From Arthrobacter agilis (GTDB taxonomy: Bacteria > Actinomycetota > Actinomycetes > Actinomycetales > Micrococcaceae), in the NCBI RefSeq assembly GCF_002157505.1, contig NZ_NFSC01000025.1, forward strand, positions 122,557 through 186,556: 64,000 nucleotides of DNA. Direction: 5' to 3'. The position numbers and the translations under genes are program-made. The notes beneath the pieces are model-generated. The model ran no database searches. It saw only the letters and a program-made list of their open reading frames with translations, and was not told where the DNA came from. Positions 1 to 7,058 of this stretch are shown in pieces; within the stretch, counting starts at the first letter, position 1, and the number at the start of each line of letters is the position of its first letter.

Positions 1-1
1 C

Positions 2-340
2 TTCGAGATGTTCCTCCGCCCGGCCCTCTCCCGGGTGACCGGGTCCCCGGCTCCCCGCCTGGTGCTGGACGCCGTCCTCGTCGAGGACGTCCGGAGCCCG
101 GAGGCCAAGCACCAGGTCCGGCGCGGCCTCTACCGGGACGGCAGGGTTGCGCTGGTGGGCGGCCCGGACTCCCACCTGCTGCACGCCCTGGCGACGTCCA
201 ACTGCCTCGTCCACCTGCCCGAGGGAGTCGGGTCGCTGGCGGAGGGGGACTCCGTCGAGGTCACGCTCATCGGGCCGGTACCGCCGGATCCCTTCGCCGT
301 CGAGGGTGTGCTCATCACCGAAGAGGCAGTTCCTGATTGA
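2..340 (+). CDS. moeA: Molybdopterin molybdenumtransferase MoeA, C-terminal part (cut by window edge)
   Basis: Partial gene: the frame is open from the left edge and ends with TGA at 338-340. The visible 112 residues begin FEMFLRPAL, which resembles the family motif in the substrate-binding part of MoeA, and continue into the small beta-barrel C-terminal domain (MoeA_C), ending shortly after a conserved-looking VTLIGP stretch. MoeA inserts molybdate into adenylylated molybdopterin in the last step of cofactor synthesis. The moaC, mog and moaE genes that follow directly support the call. The start and the catalytic domain lie outside the window. Confidence 0.9.
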   Translation, partial: FEMFLRPALSRVTGSPAPRLVLDAVLVEDVRSPEAKHQVRRGLYRDGRVALVGGPDSHLLHALATSNCLVHLPEGVGSLAEGDSVEVTLIGPVPPDPFAVEGVLITEEAVPD

Positions 341-366
341 ATGGACCCCGCAGAAAGGATCCCATC

Positions 367-849
367 GTGAACCCATCCTCCGCCGAGGGGCTGTCCCACG
401 TCCGCGCGGACGGCACGGCCCACATGGTCGACGTCTCCGGCAAGCAGGCCACCACCCGCCAGGCCGTGGCCGAAGCGACCCTCGAGACCACGCCCGACGT
501 CGTCGCCCTCATCACCGAGGGCAGCCTGCCGAAGGGCGACGCCCTCGCCGTCGCGCGCGTCGCGGGCATTCTGGCCGCGAAGCAGACCTCCACGCTGATC
601 CCGCTGTGTCACCCCCTCCCGCTCGCCAGGGTGACGGTGGACTTCGAACCCGACGGCGGGAGCGTCCGGATCGTCGCCCTCGTCAAGACCACCGCGCTGA
701 CCGGCGTCGAGATGGAGGCCCTGACCGCCGCGTCGGTCGCTGCTCTGACCCTCTACGACATGATCAAGGCCGTGGACAAGCACGCCGTCATCAACGGCAC
801 GCGCGTGGTATCGAAGTCCGGCGGCAAGAGTGGAGACTGGAGCGTATGA
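367..849 (+). CDS. moaC: Cyclic pyranopterin monophosphate synthase MoaC
   Basis: Second step of molybdenum cofactor synthesis: with MoaA it converts GTP to cyclic pyranopterin monophosphate. The 160-residue product has the family length and shows the motifs [10 protein letters not shown] (substrate binding), MVDVSGK near the N-terminus and [11 protein letters not shown] with the acidic residues of the family, ending with KSGGKSG. I chose GTG 367, which has AGAAAGGA about 8 bases upstream; the frame is also open to a TTG at 337 inside the end of moeA, but that start lacks a ribosome binding site. It overlaps mog by the ATGA arrangement. Confidence 0.95.
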   Translation: MNPSSAEGLSHVRADGTAHMVDVSGKQATTRQAVAEATLETTPDVVALITEGSLPKGDALAVARVAGILAAKQTSTLIPLCHPLPLARVTVDFEPDGGSVRIVALVKTTALTGVEMEALTAASVAALTLYDMIKAVDKHAVINGTRVVSKSGGKSGDWSV

Positions 850-1331
850 CAACCCTCCGCCCCGCCGCCGTGGTCATCGCCTCCACCCGCGCCGCCGCCG
901 GCACCTACGAGGACGAGTGCGGGCCCGCCATCGCGGACTGGCTCTACCAGCACGGCTTCGCCGTCGCCGACGCCGTCGTGGTTCCCGACGGCGACGCCGT
1001 GGGATCGGCGATCGGCGCCGCCCTGGAGGCCCGGCCGGCCGTGCTCATCACGAGCGGGGGCACGGGCCTGAGCCCCGACGACACCACGCCCGAGCAGACC
1101 GTGCCCTACCTCTCGCGCAGCCTCCCGGGCATCATGGAGTCGATCCGCCGCGCAGGCTCCGAGAAGGTCCCCACCGCCGTCCTCAGCCGCGGCCTCGCCG
1201 GCACGGCGGGCTCGACCTTCGTGGTCAACCTGCCGGGTTCCCCCGGAGGCGTCCGCGACGGACTCGCCGTGCTCTCACCCCTCATCGACCACATCTGCTC
1301 CCAGCTGGAGGGCTCCCATGACCACCGGTGA
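846..1331 (+). CDS. mog: Molybdopterin adenylyltransferase Mog/MoaB family
   Basis: Cytosolic enzyme of the MoaB/Mog (MoCF-binding) family that adenylylates molybdopterin before molybdate insertion by MoeA. The 161 residues carry the family signatures [13 protein letters not shown] and LPGSPGG. ATG 846 overlaps the moaC stop (ATGA), so translation is probably coupled; the 3' end overlaps moaE by 14 bases. Whether it is strictly Mog or MoaB cannot be settled from the sequence, but MoeA, MoaC and MoaE next to it fix the pathway. Confidence 0.92.
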   Translation: MTTLRPAAVVIASTRAAAGTYEDECGPAIADWLYQHGFAVADAVVVPDGDAVGSAIGAALEARPAVLITSGGTGLSPDDTTPEQTVPYLSRSLPGIMESIRRAGSEKVPTAVLSRGLAGTAGSTFVVNLPGSPGGVRDGLAVLSPLIDHICSQLEGSHDHR

Positions 1332-1749
1332 AGTCGTCCACGCAGCCGTCGCGGACACCCCGATCACGCCCGAGCAGGCGCACGCCGGCGTCGACTCCCC
1401 GCGCTGCGGAGCGATCGTCGGCTTCAGCGGCGTCGTCCGGAACCACGACGGCGGACGCGACGTGGTGTCCCTGGCCTACTCCGCGCATCCGAGCGCCGAG
1501 CGCATCATCCGGGAGGTGGCCGAGGAGATCGCCTCCCGCCATGACGGCATCCGGATCTGGGTCGCCCACCGCGTCGGGCCCCTCGCGATCGGTGACCAGG
1601 CGCTCGTCGCCGCCGTCGGGGCGGCGCACCGCGGCGAGGCGTTCCGGGCGTGCTCTGACCTCGTGGACCTCGTCAAGGAACGCGTTCCCATCTGGAAGGA
1701 GCAGTTCTTCACCGACGGCAGCGTGGAATGGGTCGGCGCCGGGGCCTGA
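1318..1749 (+). CDS. moaE: Molybdopterin synthase catalytic subunit MoaE
   Basis: Large subunit of molybdopterin synthase, which transfers sulfur from the thiocarboxylated small subunit MoaD to precursor Z. The 143-residue protein shows the MoaE features: GAIVGFSGVVRNHDGG, then LAYSAHPSAE, the HRVGPLAIGD segment and the lysine-rich VKERVPIWKEQFF near the C-terminus that forms the active site. It starts inside the end of mog (14-base overlap), so it belongs to the same operon. No moaD is visible in the window; it must lie upstream or elsewhere. Confidence 0.93.
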   Translation: MTTGEVVHAAVADTPITPEQAHAGVDSPRCGAIVGFSGVVRNHDGGRDVVSLAYSAHPSAERIIREVAEEIASRHDGIRIWVAHRVGPLAIGDQALVAAVGAAHRGEAFRACSDLVDLVKERVPIWKEQFFTDGSVEWVGAGA

Positions 1750-1752
1750 CAG

Positions 1753-1758
1753 TAGGCT
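1753..1758 (+). promoter_or_regulatory. -10 element (TAGGCT) for leaderless dapB
   Basis: TAGGCT lies 7 bases before the dapB ATG, inside the 16-base gap after moaE, and there is no Shine-Dalgarno sequence. The spacing places the transcription start at or next to the A of ATG. Inferred from sequence only. Confidence 0.5.
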
Positions 1759-1765
1759 GGACGGC

Positions 1766-2533
1766 ATGACTGAACTACTGCCCGTGGCCGTACTGGGCGC
1801 CCGGGGGCGCATGGGATCCGAGGCCGTCCGGGCCGTCGACGCAGCCACCGACCTCGACCTGGTGGCGGCGCTCGGCAGCAGCGACCCGCTCGAGACCCTC
1901 GTGTCCGCCGGAGCCCGCGTGGTCGTGGACCTGACCGTCCCGGACGCCACCTTCGACAACGTGGCCTTCGCCGTCGAGCACGGCATGCACGCCGTCGTCG
2001 GCACCACCGGCTGGACTCCGCAGCGCCTCGACCGGCTGGGGGAGCTCTTGGCCGGCAACCCCGGTACCGGAGTGCTGATCGCCCCCAACTTCGCGCTCGG
2101 CTCGGTCCTCGCCACCGCCTTCGCTGCCAGCGCGGCACGCTACTTCGAATCGGTCGAGATCATCGAACTGCACCATCCGGACAAGGTGGACGCGCCGTCC
2201 GGCACCGCCGTCCGGACCGCCCAGCTCGTCTCCGCGGCCCGCGCCGCGGCCGGCGTCACCGAGGCGCCGGACGCGACCCGGGACCAGCTCGACGGCGCCA
2301 GGGGTGCGAGCGTCGACGGCGTCCCCGTCCACTCGGTGCGCCTCCGCGGGCTCACGGCCCACCAGGAGGTCCTGCTCGGGAGCCCGGGGGAGCAGCTCAC
2401 CATCCGGCACGACTCCTTCGACCGGGCCTCCTTCATGCCCGGCGTACTCCTCGGGATCCGTTCGGTGGCCGGGTATCCCGGCCTGACGGTGGGACTGGAC
2501 GGCTACCTGGACCTGCCGGGAACCGGCCGATGA
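1766..2533 (+). CDS. dapB: 4-hydroxy-tetrahydrodipicolinate reductase DapB
   Basis: Reduces hydroxy-tetrahydrodipicolinate with NAD(P)H in the diaminopimelate/lysine pathway. The 255 residues begin with a dinucleotide-binding motif (VAVLGARGRMG), followed by VVDLTVPDAT, GTTGW and APNFALG, and the DapB signature ELHHPDKVDAPSGTA with the catalytic histidine and lysine. The ATG at 1766 is preceded by TAGGCT at 7 bases and no Shine-Dalgarno, suggesting a leaderless mRNA with its own promoter in the short gap after moaE. The next gene overlaps its stop codon (ATGA). Length is normal for the actinobacterial enzyme. Confidence 0.97.
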   Translation: MTELLPVAVLGARGRMGSEAVRAVDAATDLDLVAALGSSDPLETLVSAGARVVVDLTVPDATFDNVAFAVEHGMHAVVGTTGWTPQRLDRLGELLAGNPGTGVLIAPNFALGSVLATAFAASAARYFESVEIIELHHPDKVDAPSGTAVRTAQLVSAARAAAGVTEAPDATRDQLDGARGASVDGVPVHSVRLRGLTAHQEVLLGSPGEQLTIRHDSFDRASFMPGVLLGIRSVAGYPGLTVGLDGYLDLPGTGR

Positions 2534-3018
2534 GGACGGCGGCCGGGTTCTACCGGGAGCACAAGGTCAAGCTCGGCGTCCTGCTCGTCACGGCGCTCCT
2601 GGTCTTCTGGCTCGTCGTGTCCTTCCAGCGCAGTTTCCTGCTGCTCGGTGCTCCGGAACCCGTGGCCAAGGCGATCGGGGCCGGCTACCTGCTCCTGCCG
2701 TGCATCGGGGCCTGGGCGCTCATCCGCGAACTCCTCTTCGGAGCGCAGACGCAGCGGATGGCCCGGCAGCTGGAGAGCGAGGGCGGGCTGCCCGTCGACG
2801 ACCTGCCGAGGACACCCTCGGGCCGCATCGTGCGGTCCGCCGCGGATGAGGCCTTCCCCGCCTACCAGGCCGAGACGGAGGCCGACCCCGACAACTGGCG
2901 CAGCTGGTTCCGGCTCTCGTACGCCTACGACGCCGCCGGCGACCGCAAGCGTGCCCGGCAGGCGATGCGTGATGCCGGGAAGCTGTACAGGCAGGGTCCC
3001 GCGGGCACGTCCCGCTGA
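2530..3018 (+). CDS. Small membrane protein with a TPR-like C-terminal part, function unknown
   Basis: 162-residue protein. Two predicted membrane helices can be read at about residues 15-34 (LGVLLVTALLVFWLVVSF) and 48-67, with a polar C-terminal half. That half contains a segment (AEADPDNWRSWFRLSYAYDA, roughly residues 115-134) that looks like one tetratricopeptide repeat helix pair: tryptophan, Y/A spacing and the DPDN start are typical. The ATG overlaps the dapB stop, so it is translationally coupled to it. I do not recognise a named family. It may be a membrane-anchored adaptor; that is a guess from the TPR-like part. Confidence 0.75.
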   Translation: MRTAAGFYREHKVKLGVLLVTALLVFWLVVSFQRSFLLLGAPEPVAKAIGAGYLLLPCIGAWALIRELLFGAQTQRMARQLESEGGLPVDDLPRTPSGRIVRSAADEAFPAYQAETEADPDNWRSWFRLSYAYDAAGDRKRARQAMRDAGKLYRQGPAGTSR

Positions 3019-3040
3019 GCGCCCCGGGCACGGGCTCCAG

Positions 3041-4222
3041 TCAGCGCCGTACGTCGGCGTGGCCGTCGCGAGCCGCCGTGGCGGCGCCGGAGGCGATCAG
3101 CTCGAGCGGTCCGCGCGACCCCACGCGCTGGAACAGGATGCCGATCGCCGCTGCTGCCACCACCTGCAGCCAGAAGAGCTGCATCGGTTCGGGCAGGGGG
3201 TCCAGCTGGTCCGCCCAGCTCATGACGCACACGTGCAGGCTGTAGAGCGTCAGGGTCATGGCCCCGGGCGCCGACAGGGGCAGCAGGGCCGCGGGGAACC
3301 GCCGCGTCAGCAGCAGGCACAGGCCGACGACGGCTGCCGCCGAACCGGACACGTGCACGAGGTCGAGGGTGCTTCCGGAGTGGGGGGCGCTGACCGCCAG
3401 CCACCACCAGGACCCGGACTGGTCGACGCCCGCCAGTCCGACGTCGAGCATGGCCTCCAGCGGATAGCGGCTCCCGTCGGGTGTCTGCAGGAGCGCCGCG
3501 AGGCCGCCGCCGGGCCCGAGGAGCTGGGCGCTGAGGAGTTTGGCCCCGATCGCCGCGGAGGCACCTGCCCCGAGGAGTGCCAGCTGCATGCCGAGGCGCG
3601 ACAGGTCGAGCCGCCCGATTCCCATCCCCACCAGGAGGAAGCCGAGCCACTGCAGCACCGGGTAGTAACCGGTCAGGAAGATGTCCGCGGCGAGCGTCCC
3701 CGGCTCGAGGAAGTGCTCGAAGATCGGATTCGCGCCGAGCGACGGCGGGTCCACGGTGACAGCCACGACCGGGCGCAGCAGGTAGGCCGCGACGGGGGCC
3801 AGCAGCAGCCAGCCTGCCGCCCAGGCCGCGAGCGCCCGGAGCCTGAGCCCGGTGAACGGCAGCGCCACCAGGAACAGCACGCCGTAGTGGAAGAGGATGA
3901 TGGCGATGTTCGTCTCGACGCCGCCGAGGACGAGCCCGATCAGTGCGATGACCAGCGCACGGACCGCGATGCCGCGGCGGTCCGCGGACAGCGTCCGGTC
4001 ACGGTGCGGGGTGTGTCCGCCGGTCAGCAGTGCGAGGCCGATGCCGGCGACGACGGCGAACAGGCCCGACGCGCGGCCGGAGAAGAGCAGGGCCGTCCAG
4101 GTGGCCTCGATGGTGCCCGGGGTGTACAGCGGGAGGACGTGCGTGCTCATCATCCCGAAGAGCGCCATGCCACGGGCCGCATCGATGCCGGTCAACCGTC
4201 GGGGGGCGGGCTTCGTGTGCAT
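3041..4222 (-). CDS. Multi-pass membrane protein, DUF1624/DUF418 acyltransferase-like
   Basis: 393-residue integral membrane protein on the minus strand with about ten hydrophobic segments. The N-terminus RRLTGIDAARGMALFGMMSTH is the signature of the heparan-alpha-glucosaminide N-acetyltransferase-like (DUF1624) domain, and the end, with LYSLHVCVMSW and FQRVGSRGPLE, resembles the DUF418 C-terminal domain. Such proteins are thought to acylate sugars or other envelope components across the membrane; the substrate here is unknown. ATG 4222 is chosen because the family motif starts close behind it; the open frame extends to 4282 without a better start. It is convergent with the dapB transcript and divergent from dapA. 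Confidence 0.8.
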   Translation of the reverse strand: MHTKPAPRRLTGIDAARGMALFGMMSTHVLPLYTPGTIEATWTALLFSGRASGLFAVVAGIGLALLTGGHTPHRDRTLSADRRGIAVRALVIALIGLVLGGVETNIAIILFHYGVLFLVALPFTGLRLRALAAWAAGWLLLAPVAAYLLRPVVAVTVDPPSLGANPIFEHFLEPGTLAADIFLTGYYPVLQWLGFLLVGMGIGRLDLSRLGMQLALLGAGASAAIGAKLLSAQLLGPGGGLAALLQTPDGSRYPLEAMLDVGLAGVDQSGSWWWLAVSAPHSGSTLDLVHVSGSAAAVVGLCLLLTRRFPAALLPLSAPGAMTLTLYSLHVCVMSWADQLDPLPEPMQLFWLQVVAAAAIGILFQRVGSRGPLELIASGAATAARDGHADVRR

Positions 4223-4298
4223 CCGGTCATCGTCCCACAGGCACCTCTGCCCTTCCTGTGGAACCGCCCGCGCCGGTCCCACCGGCCACTGCCCGACC

Positions 4299-4314
4299 GG
4301 GTAACGTTTTACCC
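4299..4314 (+). promoter_or_regulatory. Perfect 16-base inverted repeat touching the dapA start, containing a -10 hexamer
   Basis: GGGTAA-CGTT-TTACCC: 6-base arms around a 4-base centre, ending directly before ATG 4315. It contains TAACGT (4302-4307), a -10 element 7 bases before the ATG. It could be an operator that overlaps the promoter; the dyad itself is seen, its role is inferred. Confidence 0.5.
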
Positions 4315-5253
4315 ATGGTTGAAACCCCCTCGCGCACTCTCCCGTTCGGCTCGCTCGTGACCGCGATGGTCACCCCGTTCACGGCCGACGGCTTCGTGGA
4401 CTTCGATGCCACCGCCGCCCTCGCCGCACGGCTCGTCGACGACGGCTGCGACGGCCTGGTCGTCTCGGGTACCACGGGGGAGACCTCCACACTCGAGGAC
4501 TCCGAGAAGGAGGACCTCTACCGCGTGGTCGCCGAGACCGTGGGGGACAGGGCCCGCGTCATCGCCGGCACGGGGACGAACCACACCTCGCACTCGGTGG
4601 AGATGGCACGGCGCGCTGAGCGGGCCGGTGCCCACGCCCAGCTCGTTGTGACGCCGTATTACAACAAGCCGACCCAGTCGGGCGTGCTCGCCCACTTCAA
4701 CGCCGTCGCCGAGGCCAGCGACCTGCCGATCATGATCTACGACATCCCCGGCCGGTCCGCGATCCCCATCACCACCGAGACCATGCTCCGCCTCGCCGAA
4801 CACCCCCGGATCCTGGCCCTGAAGGATGCAAAGGCCGACTTCGCAGCCGTCACGCGGGTCCTCGCGAGCACCGACCTCGACGTCTACTCGGGCGACGACG
4901 GTCTCACGCTGCCCTGGATGGCGGCAGGGGCCGTCGGCGTCGTCAGCGTCAGCGCCCACGTCGCGACCGCCGCGTTCCGCGCCCTGGTCGACGCCGCGGC
5001 GGCGGGGGACTTCGACGAGGCGCGGCGCATCCACTTCGACCTCGACCCGGTGATCCGGGCCGTCATGACGCACCTCCCCGGCGCCGTGTCCGCGAAGCAC
5101 ATCCTGCACCTCCAGGGCACCGTTCCGAACGCCGTCGTGCGCCTGCCCCTCGTCGAGCCCGACGAGCGCGAACTGGCACCCGTCCTCGCCGACCTGGCCG
5201 AGGCCGGCTGGGACCTCGACGCGCTCGGCGGCCGCGAGGGCGTCCGGGCATGA
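4315..5253 (+). CDS. dapA: 4-hydroxy-tetrahydrodipicolinate synthase DapA
   Basis: Condenses pyruvate and aspartate semialdehyde, the first committed step of lysine/diaminopimelate synthesis. The 312-residue TIM barrel has GTTGETSTL (residues 52-60), VVTPYYNKPTQ with the catalytic tyrosine, IYDIPGR, and the Schiff-base lysine K170 in ALKDAKAD, all at family positions. No Shine-Dalgarno precedes ATG 4315; instead TAACGT sits 7 bases upstream inside a perfect inverted repeat, so the mRNA is probably leaderless. It overlaps the RNase J gene by ATGA, an arrangement common in Actinobacteria. Confidence 0.97.
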   Translation: MVETPSRTLPFGSLVTAMVTPFTADGFVDFDATAALAARLVDDGCDGLVVSGTTGETSTLEDSEKEDLYRVVAETVGDRARVIAGTGTNHTSHSVEMARRAERAGAHAQLVVTPYYNKPTQSGVLAHFNAVAEASDLPIMIYDIPGRSAIPITTETMLRLAEHPRILALKDAKADFAAVTRVLASTDLDVYSGDDGLTLPWMAAGAVGVVSVSAHVATAAFRALVDAAAAGDFDEARRIHFDLDPVIRAVMTHLPGAVSAKHILHLQGTVPNAVVRLPLVEPDERELAPVLADLAEAGWDLDALGGREGVRA

Positions 5254-6950
5254 GCGACGCGGCCGGCGTCGGACCGGCACTCCGGGCCCTGCCGCCGGCC
5301 CTCGAGCCGGGAACCCTGCGCATCGTGCCGCTGGGCGGGATCGGGGAGATCGGCCGCAACATGGCGGTCTTCGAGATCTCCGGCAAGCTCCTCATCGTCG
5401 ACTGCGGCGTCCTGTTCCCCGAGGAGACCCAGCCCGGCGTGGACCTGATCCTGCCCGACTTCTCCTATATCGAGGACAGGCTCGACGACGTCGTCGGACT
5501 GGTCCTCACGCACGGCCACGAGGACCACATCGGGGCGGTCCCGTACCTGCTGCGCCTCAAGGGTGACATCCCCATCATCGGATCCCAGCTGACGCTCGCG
5601 CTCATCGAGGCGAAGCTGCAGGAGCACCGCGTCCGCCCGTACACGCTGACGGTGTCGGAGGGGCAGATCGAGCAGTTCGGGCCCTTCGAGTGCGAGTTCG
5701 TCGCGGTCAACCACTCCATCCCCGATGCCCTCGCGGTGTTCATCCGCACCGAGGCGGGCAACGTCCTGCACACGGGCGACTTCAAGATGGACCAGGTCCC
5801 GCTCGACGGGCGCATCACCGACCTGCGCGCCTTCGCGCGCCTCGGCGAGGAGGGCGTCGACCTGTTCATGGTGGACTCGACCAACGCCGACGTCCCGGGG
5901 TTCACCACGTCGGAGCGCGAGATCGGCCCTGTCCTGGAGAACCTGTTCGGGCAGGTCCGCAAGCGCATCATCGTGGCGTCCTTCTCGTCCCACGTGCACC
6001 GGGTGCAGCAGGTGCTCGACGCCGCCCACGCCCACGGGCGCTTCGTGTGCTTCGCCGGGCGGTCCATGGTGCGCAACATGGCGATCGCGGCCCGGCTCGG
6101 CTACCTGAAGGTGCCCGACGGCATCCTCGTGGACATCAAGAACGTGGACGACCTGCCCGACGAGCGCGTGGTCCTCATGTCGACCGGCTCGCAGGGCGAG
6201 CCCATGGCGGCGCTGTCCCGCATGGCGAACGGCGACCACCGCATCACCGTCGGCAAGGGCGACACCGTGATCCTCGCGTCGTCGCTCATCCCCGGCAACG
6301 AGAACGCCGTCTTCCGGGTCATCAACGGGCTCCTGAAGCTCGGTGCCGACGTGATCCACAAGGGCAACGCGAAAGTGCACGTCTCCGGCCATGCCGCAGC
6401 CGGCGAGCTCCTCTACTGCTACAACATCCTGAAGCCGAAGAACGTCATGCCGGTGCACGGCGAGACGCGGCACCTCATCGCCAACGGCAGGCTGGCGCAG
6501 CAGACGGGCGTCCCGGCGTCGAACGTGCTGCTCACCGACGACGGCTCGGTCATCGACCTCGTGGACGGCAGGGCCCGCGTGGTCGGCGCCGTCGAGTGCG
6601 GGTACGTGTACGTGGACGGATCGAGCGTCGGCGAGATCACCGACGCCGACCTCAAGGACCGCCGGATCCTCGGGGAGGAGGGCTTCATCTCGATCATCAC
6701 CGTCGTCAACCGCACGACCGGGAAGATCGTGTCCGGACCGGACATCCACGCGCGCGGTTTCGCGGAGGACGACTCCGTGTTCGACGAGATCAAGCCGAAG
6801 ATCAACGAGGCCCTCGAAGAAGCCGTCATGAACAACCAGGACCACACCACCTACCAGCTGCAGCAGGTGGTGCGCCGCGTCGTCGGCACCTGGGTCAACC
6901 GGCGCCACCGCCGGCGCCCGATGATCATCCCCGTCGTCCTCGAGGCCTGA
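5250..6950 (+). CDS. rnj: Ribonuclease J
   Basis: Metallo-beta-lactamase-fold nuclease with 5'-3' exonuclease and endonuclease activity in RNA decay and maturation. The 566 residues start the catalytic domain with LRIVPLGGIGEIGRNM, carry the zinc motif HGHEDH (in VLTHGHEDHIGAV), then the beta-CASP domain with FSSHVHR and MSTGSQGEP, and HVSGHAAAGE and MPVHGETRHL near the end of the catalytic part, followed by the short C-terminal domain. Size matches the usual 550-560 residues. The ATG overlaps the dapA stop, so the two genes form one operon. Confidence 0.96.
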   Translation: MSDAAGVGPALRALPPALEPGTLRIVPLGGIGEIGRNMAVFEISGKLLIVDCGVLFPEETQPGVDLILPDFSYIEDRLDDVVGLVLTHGHEDHIGAVPYLLRLKGDIPIIGSQLTLALIEAKLQEHRVRPYTLTVSEGQIEQFGPFECEFVAVNHSIPDALAVFIRTEAGNVLHTGDFKMDQVPLDGRITDLRAFARLGEEGVDLFMVDSTNADVPGFTTSEREIGPVLENLFGQVRKRIIVASFSSHVHRVQQVLDAAHAHGRFVCFAGRSMVRNMAIAARLGYLKVPDGILVDIKNVDDLPDERVVLMSTGSQGEPMAALSRMANGDHRITVGKGDTVILASSLIPGNENAVFRVINGLLKLGADVIHKGNAKVHVSGHAAAGELLYCYNILKPKNVMPVHGETRHLIANGRLAQQTGVPASNVLLTDDGSVIDLVDGRARVVGAVECGYVYVDGSSVGEITDADLKDRRILGEEGFISIITVVNRTTGKIVSGPDIHARGFAEDDSVFDEIKPKINEALEEAVMNNQDHTTYQLQQVVRRVVGTWVNRRHRRRPMIIPVVLEA

Positions 6951-6981
6951 CGCACCCTTCCACACCCCTGCCGCCGAGGCT

Positions 6982-7016
6982 CCACGCCTGCCCCTGACGG
7001 GCCCTGCAGGGCGTGG
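6982..7016 (+). terminator. Hairpin after the RNase J gene
   Basis: CCACGCC (6982-6988) pairs with GGCGTGG (7010-7016), with further pairing inside, including GCCCTGCAGGGC (7001-7012). It lies between the RNase J stop and the ftsK promoter. There is no T run, so a terminator role is tentative. Confidence 0.3.
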
Positions 7017-7045
7017 GAATCCGACGTTCCGGGGGCTTCGTCGGG

Positions 7046-7051
7046 TACCGT
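7046..7051 (+). promoter_or_regulatory. -10 element (TACCGT) for leaderless ftsK
   Basis: TACCGT is 7 bases before ATG 7059, with no Shine-Dalgarno in between. Inferred leaderless promoter. Confidence 0.45.
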
Positions 7052-7058
7052 GAGGGCC

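Noticed and set aside
337..366. Upstream TTG start for moaC
   Set aside because: No ribosome binding site there; GTG 367 has one and gives the family length.
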